Assembly: GCA_028712355.1 (NCBI GenBank)
Contig: JAQTQH010000008.1
Coordinates: forward strand, 1-37,326
Direction: 5' to 3'
Source of the DNA: Dehalococcoidales bacterium
GTDB taxonomy: Bacteria; Chloroflexota; Dehalococcoidia; Dehalococcoidales; RBG-16-60-22
Length of the DNA stretch: 37,326 nt
Of the stretch, positions 15,443-24,068 are shown one piece after another. The notes beneath the pieces are model-generated. The model was given only the letters and a program-made list of their open reading frames with translations. It was not told the origin of the DNA and did not search any database. Both the position numbers and the translations under genes were made by a program. The first letter of the stretch is position 1. Each line of letters opens with the position of its first letter.

Positions 15443-15451
15443 TGCTATAAT
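15443..15451 (+). promoter_or_regulatory. Extended -10 promoter of the DUF5752 gene
   Basis: TGCTATAAT is a perfect extended -10 element, which can work without a good -35 box; none is seen 17 bases upstream. It lies 65 bases before the DUF5752 start codon. Confidence 0.45.
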
Positions 15452-15515
15452 TAACACATCCAAAAGATTCCCGGGGTTAAATATCTGATAGAATACCGAC
15501 AAGGAGGCGAGGAAA

Positions 15516-15818
15516 ATGGTGAAATTTACCAGAGATATCGCTCGTAAAATGCTGGGTGATGTACCCGCTGAAAATAGTTTCTGGTGCCATGGCGGCAGAA
15601 CGCTAAAAAACCTCTCGGAACTGGAATCCGGCATCAAGGAGATGACCGACGAAACCTTCGCCTATCATGCCAACGCCGAGAAGAATGACTTCAGCAACTG
15701 GGTGCGGGAAGTAATCGGCGACGGAAAGCTGGCTACAGACCTGAGCCGCGCCCGCAACCGTACCGAAGCCGCACGTCTCGTTACCGGACGCATCGCATTT
15801 TTGAAGGGCAAGATTTAG
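15516..15818 (+). CDS. DUF5752 family protein
   Basis: A 100-residue soluble protein. FWCHGGRTLKNLSEL near the N-terminus and FAYHANAEKNDFSNWVREV in the middle, then IGDGKLATDL, match my memory of DUF5752 proteins, which are small, conserved and of unknown function. AAGGAGG stands eight bases before the ATG, an excellent site. An extended -10 element lies upstream, so it is likely transcribed on its own. Its 3' end converges with an anion permease gene 42 bases away. The conserved His and Asp/Asn residues hint at ligand or metal binding, but that is only a guess. Confidence 0.8.
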   Translation: MVKFTRDIARKMLGDVPAENSFWCHGGRTLKNLSELESGIKEMTDETFAYHANAEKNDFSNWVREVIGDGKLATDLSRARNRTEAARLVTGRIAFLKGKI

Positions 15819-15860
15819 TAATTAGAATGCCTGAAATAGGCGACGTTTGGAATTGAGAAA

Positions 15861-17105
15861 TTACAGAGTTAAGAACAGCCAATAGACCAGCATATTCACC
15901 ACCGTTAGCGGCACACCTACCTTCACGAAATCCCAGAACGTTAGGCTCTCATTAAAGCCCCTCTCGGCATTCTGGATAATAATCACATTGCTCGCTGCCC
16001 CCAGGATAGACAGGTTCCCTGCAATCGTACTGCCTGCCGCCAGAGCTACCATTCCCCGCGTCGAAGCGCCCAGCTGCGCCAGCATGGGCAGATACAGCGC
16101 CACCATCGGCACGTTGGAGATAAACTGACTGAGCACCACGCTGACCACCAAAATCATAGAGACCGAGAGCAGGTTCACGTGCAGAGTACCGATGACCGAT
16201 TGGAAGAAGCCGCCCTCCCAGACACACTCCATGAGGACAAACATCGCGGCAAAGAATACCAGCGTGTACCAATCGACCTGTTTGACGATATTTATCCGTG
16301 ATGGGCTGAAAAGCAATATTGGCAATGCCGCCACCAGAGCGATGTAGGTCAGACGGAAGTCAACCGGCACGCCGAGCGACACCACGATAATCTTCGCCAG
16401 TATCAAGACCCCCAACAGCACCAGCGAGACACGGCACAAAGCCGCCAGTTTTACGTCTTTGATGGGTTCCGGCGCGCTCTGGAACGGCTTTGCCTTAAAC
16501 TGGTCCCAATAGAAGACCCGCAGGAAAACATAAGCGAGAAACAGGTTGAGCGCCGTGGGCAGGAATAAATACCGCAAAAAGGTAACAAAAGGATTGGTTA
16601 CGTTGCCGTTCAGCGCAATCAGCAAGTTCTGAGGATTACCGATGGGACTCATCACGCTGCCGATGGTGACGGCAAAAGCAAGCGCCAGCAGCAGCACCTT
16701 CGCCTTCAGTCCATTCCGCCGTGCGATAAGCAGTACTACCGGCGTGCCGATGATTGCCATCGTATCGTTCATCAGGAAGGCGGAAAGTGCTCCCATGTTA
16801 ATCAAGATGAATAGCACCAGAGCATCCAGCGATTTTGCTTCTTTAAAGAGCCGATAGGACAGGTGGGAAAGATAGCCGCTGGCTTCCAGCGCCTGCCCCA
16901 CGACGAACATACCGAAAAGAAAAAGCATGACATCCGGATTAATGGAACGCATTGCGTTCTCCAGCGAAATCTGCCCGGTAACCAGGGAAAGCAGAGCGCC
17001 GCCCAGCATGACCTGCCATATCTGGAACCTGAGCGTGCCTATCCTCCGTACCGAGATAAGCACAAAGACGGCAATTAGTATGACTACCGAAAGCATATTA
17101 AACAA
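15861..17105 (-). CDS. ArsB/SLC13-type anion permease
   Basis: A polytopic inner-membrane protein of 414 residues with about eleven hydrophobic segments in two inverted halves. Each half has the ion-transporter signature: NDTMAIIGTPVVLL with MSPIGNPQNLL in the first, and SNVPMVALYLPML with AGSTIAGNLSILGAASN in the second. These place it in the arsenical pump/citrate-sodium symport (ion transporter) superfamily. Arsenite, dicarboxylate or another anion could be the substrate; no ars regulator or reductase is nearby, so arsenic resistance is not supported. The start at 17105 is TTG; an ATG lies three codons later at 17096, and neither has a strong ribosome-binding site. Confidence 0.85.
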   Translation of the reverse strand: MFNMLSVVILIAVFVLISVRRIGTLRFQIWQVMLGGALLSLVTGQISLENAMRSINPDVMLFLFGMFVVGQALEASGYLSHLSYRLFKEAKSLDALVLFILINMGALSAFLMNDTMAIIGTPVVLLIARRNGLKAKVLLLALAFAVTIGSVMSPIGNPQNLLIALNGNVTNPFVTFLRYLFLPTALNLFLAYVFLRVFYWDQFKAKPFQSAPEPIKDVKLAALCRVSLVLLGVLILAKIIVVSLGVPVDFRLTYIALVAALPILLFSPSRINIVKQVDWYTLVFFAAMFVLMECVWEGGFFQSVIGTLHVNLLSVSMILVVSVVLSQFISNVPMVALYLPMLAQLGASTRGMVALAAGSTIAGNLSILGAASNVIIIQNAERGFNESLTFWDFVKVGVPLTVVNMLVYWLFLTL

Positions 17106-17227
17106 CCACAGCAGAGAAGACTGTAAATACTCCTCTGTGGCGGTCGGTCCTGTTTCCTGTTACAATAATAAGGTACAAGCCTGGCCTGCTATTTATTATT
17201 ATACTGAATTTATCGGAATTTTGCATC

Positions 17228-18292
17228 ATGAATCAATCAACCTGCATTACTGACCTGACCGGTGCCCAAATCAAAGAACTGGTGCTGGCGCTGGGGGCAC
17301 CCGCCTACCGCGCTAAGCAACTCCAGCAATGGGTCTACCAGAAGCTGGCAATATCATTTGATGAGATGACCAACCTGCCCGCGCCTTTTCGCGCGAAGCT
17401 GGCGGAGCAGACCCGGCTGCACAGCCTGATTCAGGTCAAAGAACTCACCGACCCCGATAGAACCGTAAAGACCCTCTTTACCCTCGCCGACGGACAGACC
17501 ATCGAGTCGGCTTTGATGGCATACCCCGGCTCCGGAGGACATGCCCGCTATACCGTCTGCGCCTCAACGCAGGTCGGCTGCGCCATCCGCTGCGCTTTCT
17601 GCGCCACGGGGCAGCAGGGCTTCGAGCGCAACCTCACCGCGGGAGAAATCATCGACCAGGTACTTTATTTTGCCCGGCGTCTCCGCGACACGGGCGACGC
17701 AGTAAGCAACATTGTCTTTATGGGCATGGGCGAGCCGATGGCGAACTACGATAATCTGTGGCAGGCTATCGAAATGCTCAACTCCCCGGACGGCTTCGGG
17801 CTGGGAGCGCGCCATATGACCATTTCCACCGCCGGTGTGATACCCATGATTGAGCGTCTGAGCCGAGAAAAGCTTCAGGTTGGGTTGGCGATTTCCCTGC
17901 ATGCCGCCGACGATGACCTGCGCAACCAGCTGGTGCCGCTCAACAGGAAATATCCGCTGAAAGAACTGATACCTGCTGTCCGCGCTTACTTTGAAGCCAC
18001 CGGGCGGCGACCCAGCTTCGAATATATCCTCTTTGAAGGTATCAATGACTCGCTGCCGCAGGCGCGCGCGCTGGTACACCTGGTGCAGGATTTAAATTGC
18101 CACGTCAATATCATCCCGGCGAACAATACGGCAGATTCCCGTTTCCGCCCGCCGAACCAGGATACACTGCTCGCTTTTGAGGAAGAACTCAAGCGCCTGC
18201 GTTTGAACTACACCATGCGCCAGCCGCGCGGACTGCACATCGATGCCGGCTGCGGACAGCTGCGCAGTCGATTTCTTAAAGACCGGCGATAG
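17228..18292 (+). CDS. rlmN: 23S rRNA (adenine2503-C2)-methyltransferase
   Basis: A dual-function radical SAM enzyme that methylates C2 of A2503 in 23S rRNA, and in some bacteria A37 of tRNA. The radical SAM cluster motif is C118-x3-C122-x2-C125 in VGCAIRCAFCATG. FMGMGEPMANYDN follows, as usual. The C-terminal AGCGQL holds C342, the cysteine that is transiently methylated. The 354-residue length is normal. The ATG has no clear ribosome-binding site, and AT-rich promoter-like DNA shared with the divergent permease lies upstream. Cfr-type enzymes share motifs, but the sequence reads as a housekeeping RlmN. Confidence 0.96.
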   Translation: MNQSTCITDLTGAQIKELVLALGAPAYRAKQLQQWVYQKLAISFDEMTNLPAPFRAKLAEQTRLHSLIQVKELTDPDRTVKTLFTLADGQTIESALMAYPGSGGHARYTVCASTQVGCAIRCAFCATGQQGFERNLTAGEIIDQVLYFARRLRDTGDAVSNIVFMGMGEPMANYDNLWQAIEMLNSPDGFGLGARHMTISTAGVIPMIERLSREKLQVGLAISLHAADDDLRNQLVPLNRKYPLKELIPAVRAYFEATGRRPSFEYILFEGINDSLPQARALVHLVQDLNCHVNIIPANNTADSRFRPPNQDTLLAFEEELKRLRLNYTMRQPRGLHIDAGCGQLRSRFLKDRR

Positions 18293-18403
18293 ATAACTCT
18301 ATAATAATAATTGTAAACCGCTCAAGGTGAGCGAGTGAAGTAGCTTGTGCTTGATTCGTGGCAACTTATCGGCTCAAGAGACCTCACCAGAAGGAGTTGT
18401 CCC

Positions 18404-19561
18404 ATGGATTATGTCAAGACACTGCAAGACCTGATTACGATTGACACCTCCGCGCCGCCCGGACTGAATTATGAAAAAGCGCTCGATTATCTTGAACCCC
18501 TTTTCCGCCATGCCGGCTTTATCACCGAGCGCATCTCCATTCCCCGGGAACACTGCGACGGCAACGAAGCGAGAGTAAACCTGCTGGCGCATCGCCGCAG
18601 CCCGGGCAAGCCGCGTCTGGTCTTTTATTCACATATTGATGTAGTGCCAGCCGAAGGCTGGGCGGCTTTCACGCCCCGGGTGGCGGACGGCAAAATCTAC
18701 GGTCGCGGCGCTTCTGATATGAAAGGTTCGCTGGTCGCTCTCCTTCACGCCCTGGATGAAGTCAGAGATAAACCACTCAGGTATGACATCTCGGTGATGG
18801 TCACCACTGATGAAGAGGTCGGCCAGGCGAACCAGCTGCGCTATCTGGGCAAGTTCCTGCAGCCGCTGGACGGCTCATATTTTTTCGACCTGGATTCCAG
18901 CTTCGGGGCGGTCTTCATCGCCAGCCTGGGTGCCATCCACCTGGATATCAAGGTCAAAGGCAAGTCCGTGCACTCGGCGATGGCACACCTCGGGGAAAAT
19001 GCCGTCGAGGGTGCCAACCGGCTGGTGAATGCCCTGCTCAAGCTCAAGCCGAAGGTCGTCCGGCGCAAATCTAAGATTGATGCCGAGCCATCTTCGGGAC
19101 TCAAGAAGATGGAATCGCGGCTGAATATCAATGTGATGAAGGGCGGGCTCAAGGTCAACATCGTGCCCGATGAATGTCTGGTCTCCATAGACCGCCGCCT
19201 CATCCCGGAAGAAAACCTGGCGGATGCCGAAGAAGAACTGATGCAGACTATCTCGTCAGTCAAGGGTGTTGACTGGGAAGTGGCGCGTATCTTCCGCATT
19301 CCCACCGTTACCCCCGCCGATGACGCCATCATCGATGAGCTGGCGGGAATTATCCGGCAGGTTACCGGCAGCTCCGGCAAATACGGCGAGATGGGCTCCG
19401 GAGACTTCGCCCCGATTTCCACGTTGGAATGGGGCGCCCGCCACTTCGGCTCCGGCGTTATCCGTCCTAACAATAATATTCACGGTAAAGATGAGTTCGT
19501 TTTTGAAAAAGACATTGCTGACTTAGCTACTATCATTACCCGATTTATCTCACTATCCTAG
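18404..19561 (+). CDS. M20-family metallopeptidase (ArgE/DapE/ACY1-like)
   Basis: A two-zinc amidohydrolase of 385 residues. Visible metal-site and catalytic residues are H77 and D79 in FYSHIDVVP, D105 in YGRGASDMKG and the E137-E138 pair in TTDEEVGQ. The dimerisation domain follows (about residues 180-290), then GEMGSGDFAPI and a late His in NNNIHGKDEF. Relatives deacylate N-acetylornithine or N-succinyl-diaminopimelate, or cleave dipeptides; sequence alone does not decide. I chose the ATG at 18404 because AAGGAG lies nine bases upstream; an in-frame ATG at 18347 lacks a site. It is followed closely by a DUF502 gene. Confidence 0.9.
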   Translation: MDYVKTLQDLITIDTSAPPGLNYEKALDYLEPLFRHAGFITERISIPREHCDGNEARVNLLAHRRSPGKPRLVFYSHIDVVPAEGWAAFTPRVADGKIYGRGASDMKGSLVALLHALDEVRDKPLRYDISVMVTTDEEVGQANQLRYLGKFLQPLDGSYFFDLDSSFGAVFIASLGAIHLDIKVKGKSVHSAMAHLGENAVEGANRLVNALLKLKPKVVRRKSKIDAEPSSGLKKMESRLNINVMKGGLKVNIVPDECLVSIDRRLIPEENLADAEEELMQTISSVKGVDWEVARIFRIPTVTPADDAIIDELAGIIRQVTGSSGKYGEMGSGDFAPISTLEWGARHFGSGVIRPNNNIHGKDEFVFEKDIADLATIITRFISLS

Positions 19562-19596
19562 GTCTTCGTTCTGCCCGCGCCGCGAAGGAGGTCAAG

Positions 19597-20229
19597 ATGA
19601 AGATGAGACAACTGGAAATTAACACCGGCGAACTGCTCCGGAAACTACGCCTGCAATTCTTCGAAGGAATTCTCATTGTGGTGCCGGTGGTGGTCGCCAC
19701 GCTTATCGTTATCTGGATTTTCAGCACCATTGATAATATTCTTCAGCCGATAATTAAAAGGATAGCGGGGGAAGCCATCATCGGAGCCGGCTTCGGATTG
19801 ACGGCATTGCTTATTTACCTGGCGGGAGTCATCGCCAGCACCGATACCGGACAAAGAATTATCCGCAGCGGCGAATCATTCCTGACCCGTATCCCGGTCT
19901 ATAACCTGTTTTACGGCGGCATCAAACAAGTCGTCCTCAGCTTTTCCGAACCCCGTCAGACCGGCTTCCTGCAAGTCGTGCTGGTCGATTTCCCCCGCAA
20001 GGGCACCAGGGCAATCGGCTTCGTGACGCGGGAATATGAAGGCGATGGTGGTAAAAAAATGCTGAACGTCTTTGTACCCACCGCTCCGAATCCCACTTCC
20101 GGCTTCCTCGAGATGCTTCCCGAAGAAGAAATCACCCGTACCAGCATATCCGTTGATGATGCGATTAAAATGGTGGTATCCGCGGGAAAAATGACCTCTC
20201 CGGGCGCGATGAAACAAATCTTAAGTTGA
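19597..20229 (+). CDS. DUF502 family membrane protein
   Basis: A 210-residue protein with two membrane segments near the N-terminus (about 23-45 and 62-82). They are followed by the conserved DUF502 stretch: RIPVYNLFYGGIKQV, FLQVVLVDFPRKGTRAIGFVTRE, then VFVPTAPNPTSGF and a C-terminal ISVDDAIKMVVSAG. Family members are widespread and uncharacterised; plant relatives (COV1/LCV) act in membrane trafficking, but a bacterial role is not established. AAGGAGG stands upstream of the start. It lies 35 bases after the M20 peptidase gene and is probably co-transcribed with it. Confidence 0.9.
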   Translation: MKMRQLEINTGELLRKLRLQFFEGILIVVPVVVATLIVIWIFSTIDNILQPIIKRIAGEAIIGAGFGLTALLIYLAGVIASTDTGQRIIRSGESFLTRIPVYNLFYGGIKQVVLSFSEPRQTGFLQVVLVDFPRKGTRAIGFVTREYEGDGGKKMLNVFVPTAPNPTSGFLEMLPEEEITRTSISVDDAIKMVVSAGKMTSPGAMKQILS

Positions 20230-20250
20230 ATATCCTGTGATTACCCGTAA

Positions 20251-20280
20251 TTGACAGCTCCGGCGGCTTAAGGCTATTAT
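20251..20280 (+). promoter_or_regulatory. Promoter of the aldo/keto reductase gene
   Basis: A perfect TTGACA (20251-20256) is followed after 18 bases by TATTAT (20275-20280). The -10 region lies between the inverted arms TCCGGC (20259-20264) and GCCGGA (20291-20296), which might be a regulator site. The leader is about 35 bases. Confidence 0.6.
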
Positions 20281-20320
20281 GGCGCTAGTAGCCGGAAAAA
20301 GTGGTAAGTAAAAGGAGCTC

Positions 20321-21367
20321 ATGGATAAGATAAGACTGGGCAGAACGAACCTTATGGTATCACGGCTGGGCTTCGGCGGCATTCCCATCCAGCGTGACAC
20401 CGAGGAAGAAGCTATTGCCGTCGTGAAAAGATGCCTCGAGCATGGCGTTAATTTCCTCGATACCGCCAATGCCTACACTAACAGCGAAGAGCGCATCGGC
20501 AAGGCAATCAAGGGAGTACCGCGGGAGAAACTGGTGCTGGCGACCAAGACACAATCGCGCCACCGCGAAGGACTGGAGAAGCACCTCAAGCTCAGCCTCG
20601 AGCGGCTGCAGGTGGATTACATTGATATTTACCAGTTCCATAATGTCAGCGATAAGAAGGGGATGGAAACTATCCTCGCGCCCGGCGGCGCTTTGGAAGC
20701 CGCCCGCGACGCGCAGAAGGCGGGGCTCATCCGGCATATCGGCGTCACTTCGCACAACTGGGAAATCGCCCAGGACATTATTAAGACCGGGCATTTTGCC
20801 ACGCTGATGGTACCGTTTAACTTTATCACCCGCGAAGCCGTAAACGACCTCCTCCCTCTGACGCGCAAGCTTGACGTCGGCTTTATTGCCATGAAACCGC
20901 TTTCCGGCGGCATGCTGGACAATATCAGACTCGCCTTCAAGTTCTTCCTGCAGTTTCCTGATGTCGTCCCCATCCCCGGCATCCAGAAACCGCACGAGAT
21001 AGATGAGATTGTTCAAATCATGAACGGACCCCATAAGCTGACCAAAGCCGAGCAGGTGGAAATGGAGCACCTGCAAAAGACCATGGGCAACCGCTTTTGC
21101 CGACGCTGTGATTACTGCCAGCCCTGCAGTGCCGGCATCCAGATATCTACCGTCATGGTAAGCTCCGGATTTGAAAAACGCATGCCGCCCGCCAGCCTCT
21201 TGAGCGGCTGGATTAAAGACGCCATGGCTAAAGCCGCCGACTGCATCGAATGCGGCGACTGCGAAAGCCGGTGTCCCTACCACCTGCCCATCCGCGATAT
21301 GATTAAAGAGCAGATACAGTGGTATCAGGACTTCTGTAAAAAACACGCTCACCTTGCCAAGGGCTAG
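20321..21367 (+). CDS. Aldo/keto reductase with C-terminal 4Fe-4S cluster domain
   Basis: A 348-residue oxidoreductase. The TIM-barrel aldo/keto reductase domain carries the tetrad D47, Y52, K76 and H107, which supports NAD(P)H-dependent carbonyl reduction. After about residue 260 it continues into a cysteine-rich tail with CRRCDYCQPC and the ferredoxin motif CIECGDCESRCPYHLPI, enough for one 4Fe-4S cluster and perhaps a second site. This architecture is common in anaerobes, where it may link the active site to ferredoxin-type electron carriers; the substrate is unknown. AAAGGAG precedes the ATG. The stop is nine bases before the recN start. Confidence 0.92.
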   Translation: MDKIRLGRTNLMVSRLGFGGIPIQRDTEEEAIAVVKRCLEHGVNFLDTANAYTNSEERIGKAIKGVPREKLVLATKTQSRHREGLEKHLKLSLERLQVDYIDIYQFHNVSDKKGMETILAPGGALEAARDAQKAGLIRHIGVTSHNWEIAQDIIKTGHFATLMVPFNFITREAVNDLLPLTRKLDVGFIAMKPLSGGMLDNIRLAFKFFLQFPDVVPIPGIQKPHEIDEIVQIMNGPHKLTKAEQVEMEHLQKTMGNRFCRRCDYCQPCSAGIQISTVMVSSGFEKRMPPASLLSGWIKDAMAKAADCIECGDCESRCPYHLPIRDMIKEQIQWYQDFCKKHAHLAKG

Positions 21368-21376
21368 AGGATTATC

Positions 21377-23128
21377 TTGCTGCTGGAACTAAGGGTCAAA
21401 GACTTCGGCATCATCGAAGAGATTGACTGGAGCCCGGGTCCCGGCCTGAACGTGATTACCGGCGAGACCGGCGCCGGCAAATCGCTGGTGGTGGATGCCG
21501 TCGCCGCCCTGCTTTCCGGCAAGCTGGACGAAGCAGCTATCCGCCACGGCGCCGACGCTGCCTGCCTGGAAGGAGTCTTTTCTCTTCCGCAAAGCCAGCC
21601 ATCACCTGTGAAAGACCTGCTCATCGAAAAAGGACTTGCCGCTGATGACGATAGTCTGCTGCTCAGCGCCGAGTTCCGACGGCAGGGGCGCAGTACCCTG
21701 CGCGCCAACCGCCAGGCCGTCCCGCGGGCATTAATGGGCCAAATCGGGCGCTTTTTCATCGACATCCACGGGCAGAGCGAACACCTTTCCCTGCTCAATA
21801 AGGACTATCACCTGGACTTCCTCGATACCTACGCCCATTCGCTGGAGATGCGGCATGAATTCACCGGAAAAGCCGAGGGGCTCGCCAGGGCGGAAAATGA
21901 ACTCAAATCGATCCTGGCCGCGGAGCAGGAACGTGCCCGCCGCGAGGAATTCCTGCGCTTCCAGATTGACGAAATCAAGCGGGCGAAGCTGCAGGAAGGA
22001 GAGGAAACCGAACTGGAGAAAGAACGTAACATCCTCGCCTCCTGCGAAAAGCTGAAGAGCGCCGCTTACGAAGCTTATCAGGCTATCTACGGAGAAGACA
22101 GCACAGCGTCACCATCAGCGCTGGAGCGGCTGAACGAGGCGGTGCACGCCCTCAGCCATTATGTCGAGCTGGACGGCTCGCTCAAACCATCGCTGGAATT
22201 CCTGGAAGCCACCGCCCGCGGGCTGGCGGACACCGCCCGCGATCTGAATGCTTACGCGAACAGGCTGGAGTTCGACCCCGCGCGGCTTGAGGAAATCGAG
22301 GCGCGGCGCGACCTTATTCACAGTCTCCAGCGGAAATACGGCAAGACCGTCGCTGCGATACTGGAATACCAGCGAAAGGCGGAGCAGGAATTGACGGGAC
22401 TGGTCCGCTCTTCGGAAAGGCGAGGCGAACTTGAAGCACTCTGCCGCAGCCTGCGCAAGGAAATGGGCACGCTGGCCGCCAGGCTGTCTCAGGCACGTGC
22501 CGCCGCCGCGCAAAAGCTGACCACCGAAGTAAAAAAGGAACTGAAAGAGCTGGGCATGGCACAGGTCGAGTTCGCAACCGCCATCACCCAGAATGCCGCC
22601 GCAGGCGGCATTCCTCTTCCTGATGGACGGTACTGCGCCTTCCACAAATACGGCGTGGACAATGTGGAATTCCTCGCCTCGACCAACCCCGGCGAGCCGC
22701 TCAAACCGCTGGCGAAAATCGCTTCCACCGGTGAAATTTCCCGCTTTATGCTCGCATTAAAGAGCGCCCTTTCCGAAGCGGACAATACGCCGGTTCTCAT
22801 TTTCGATGAGATTGATATCGGAGTGGGAGGACGGAGCGGCGAGATACTGGGCAAGAAGCTGTGGAAGCTGGCGCGCCACCGCCAGGTTATCTGTGTGACG
22901 CATTTGCCCCAGATTGCCGTCTTTGCCGACGCCCACTACACGGTGCGCAAAGAAACGGCGGGCAGCCGCACGATGAGCCGCATCAAAGCGCTGGAAGGTG
23001 AAGCACGACTTGCGGAAATCGCTACCATGCTCTCCGGCGCCCGCTTTACCGGGACCGCCCTTGATAACGCGCGTGAGATGCTTGCCAGGGCGCAGGAATG
23101 GCAGCGCGGGACGAAAAAGAAGAGGTAG
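21377..23128 (+). CDS. recN: DNA repair protein RecN
   Basis: An SMC-like ATPase that acts early in double-strand break repair. The 583 residues have the expected plan: N-terminal ATPase half with Walker A GETGAGKS (29-36) and GQSEHLSLL, a central coiled coil (about 160-370), and the C-terminal half with signature STGEISRFMLALK and Walker B LIFDEIDIGVGG (D477, E478). The start is TTG; GAGG overlapping the end of the previous gene serves as ribosome-binding site. It is probably co-transcribed with the aldo/keto reductase. Its stop touches the stop of the opposite-strand gene with no base between. Confidence 0.96.
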   Translation: MLLELRVKDFGIIEEIDWSPGPGLNVITGETGAGKSLVVDAVAALLSGKLDEAAIRHGADAACLEGVFSLPQSQPSPVKDLLIEKGLAADDDSLLLSAEFRRQGRSTLRANRQAVPRALMGQIGRFFIDIHGQSEHLSLLNKDYHLDFLDTYAHSLEMRHEFTGKAEGLARAENELKSILAAEQERARREEFLRFQIDEIKRAKLQEGEETELEKERNILASCEKLKSAAYEAYQAIYGEDSTASPSALERLNEAVHALSHYVELDGSLKPSLEFLEATARGLADTARDLNAYANRLEFDPARLEEIEARRDLIHSLQRKYGKTVAAILEYQRKAEQELTGLVRSSERRGELEALCRSLRKEMGTLAARLSQARAAAAQKLTTEVKKELKELGMAQVEFATAITQNAAAGGIPLPDGRYCAFHKYGVDNVEFLASTNPGEPLKPLAKIASTGEISRFMLALKSALSEADNTPVLIFDEIDIGVGGRSGEILGKKLWKLARHRQVICVTHLPQIAVFADAHYTVRKETAGSRTMSRIKALEGEARLAEIATMLSGARFTGTALDNAREMLARAQEWQRGTKKKR

Positions 23129-23494
23129 TTATACTCCGCCTTCCTGCAGTTCTATCGAAACATTATCCGGCGCCTGAATAAAAGAAATCTTCAACGCGGG
23201 GTTAATCTGGGTCACTCCCTGCGTAAAATTCACTCCCTTTTCTTTAAGCTCGGCGACAGCGTTCTCCAGCTTGTCCGTCCTGATGCCGAAGTGCACCAGA
23301 CCCGACGGTGAATTCTCTCTGGCTTTAGAAATAAGCATGGTAATACCGTGAAGATTGAGCTTTATGATGAACCGCCCCGGAGCAAGCTCGGTGACGCCCA
23401 CACGCTTAGCGCCCAGTTTCTTTTCGTAATACTCGGCGGTCTGCGGGGGGTCGGGGCTGTAGATATGAATATGGTCGAATGAGTAGCTGGGCAT
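23129..23494 (-). CDS. VOC (glyoxalase-like) family protein
   Basis: A single-domain vicinal-oxygen-chelate protein of 121 residues. The beta-alpha-beta-beta-beta repeats show FDHIHIYSPD with a candidate metal-ligand His near residue 8, GLVHFGIRTD with another near 69, and a terminal Glu in VSIELQEG, so a metal site is likely kept. Functions in the family include lactoylglutathione lyase, dioxygenases and epimerases; none can be assigned. GAGGAGG stands upstream of the ATG. It diverges from another VOC gene at 23620, with the shared promoter region between. Confidence 0.85.
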   Translation of the reverse strand: MPSYSFDHIHIYSPDPPQTAEYYEKKLGAKRVGVTELAPGRFIIKLNLHGITMLISKARENSPSGLVHFGIRTDKLENAVAELKEKGVNFTQGVTQINPALKISFIQAPDNVSIELQEGGV

Positions 23495-23560
23495 CCGATT
23501 ACCTCCTCGATATTCGTCAGCTAATTATGCCATCAAAGGTCATCCGGCGCAACCCGACAC

Positions 23561-23589
23561 TTGGCTTTAACCCCGCTTTCCAGTATAAT
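23561..23589 (+). promoter_or_regulatory. Promoter of the epimerase-like VOC gene
   Basis: TTGGCT (23561-23566) and a perfect TATAAT (23584-23589) are 17 bases apart, about 30 bases before the ATG. Confidence 0.5.
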
Positions 23590-23619
23590 TCAGGCAGATA
23601 ATTAAGTCGGAGGTATTGA

Positions 23620-24012
23620 ATGAAAGTAAAGAGACTAAGCCACGTTGCCATCATGGTGAAGGACATGGACAAAGCCGGCAAGCTGTTCAAGGACCTGTTC
23701 GGGTTCGAGTTCGACCCGCCCCACATTACTAAAGAGACTGACACCCGCACGCTGATGGCGGCCAAGCAAAACGTGGAAATCGTCGCGCCGCTGACCGCAG
23801 ACGGCCCCGCTTCCAAATCGCTGGAGAAGCGCGGCGAAGGGCTGACGATGATGGCCTTCGACGTAGAGAATCTCGAAGAAGCCATCAAGGACATGCAGGC
23901 GCACAATATCCGGATGATCGGCCGCGCCGACCTGCCCATCGGCAAGACCGCCAGTTTCCATCCCAAGGACCTCTTCGGAGTCATGGTGGAGCTTATCGAG
24001 CGCCGCAAATAG
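23620..24012 (+). CDS. VOC protein, methylmalonyl-CoA epimerase-like
   Basis: A 130-residue VOC protein. LSHVAIMVKDMDKAG with H8 and the C-terminal VMVELIERRK with a Glu resemble methylmalonyl-CoA epimerase, the enzyme that links propionyl-CoA and succinyl-CoA. However, the central epimerase motif, normally GLHHIAFEV, reads GLTMMAFDV here, so an expected metal-ligand His is missing. I therefore keep only the family call. CGGAGG precedes the ATG, a good promoter lies upstream and a strong terminator follows, so it appears monocistronic. Confidence 0.8.
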   Translation: MKVKRLSHVAIMVKDMDKAGKLFKDLFGFEFDPPHITKETDTRTLMAAKQNVEIVAPLTADGPASKSLEKRGEGLTMMAFDVENLEEAIKDMQAHNIRMIGRADLPIGKTASFHPKDLFGVMVELIERRK

Positions 24013-24025
24013 CAGAAAACAAAGA

Positions 24026-24045
24026 GGGGGGACATAAGTCCCCCC
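24026..24045. terminator. Strong bidirectional terminator
   Basis: GGGGGGAC (24026-24033) and GTCCCCCC (24038-24045) form a perfect 8-bp stem with an ATAA loop. On the plus strand TTTTT follows after five bases, and on the minus strand CTTTGTTTTC follows. It lies between two convergent genes. Confidence 0.8.
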
Positions 24046-24068
24046 CTGCACTTTTTAAATTCGCCAGA

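Noticed and set aside
15433-15451. TTGACC next to TATAAT as a -35/-10 pair
   Set aside because: They are only 7 bases apart, too close to work together; the TATAAT is better read as an extended -10 element.
15861-17105. Arsenic resistance function for the ArsB/SLC13-like permease
   Set aside because: No ArsR, ArsC or ArsA gene is nearby, and the superfamily carries many anions.
20360-21352. A 330-codon open frame antisense to the aldo/keto reductase gene
   Set aside because: The plus-strand product has a complete catalytic tetrad and cluster motifs; the antisense frame has no recognisable motif and arises from GC-rich codon bias.
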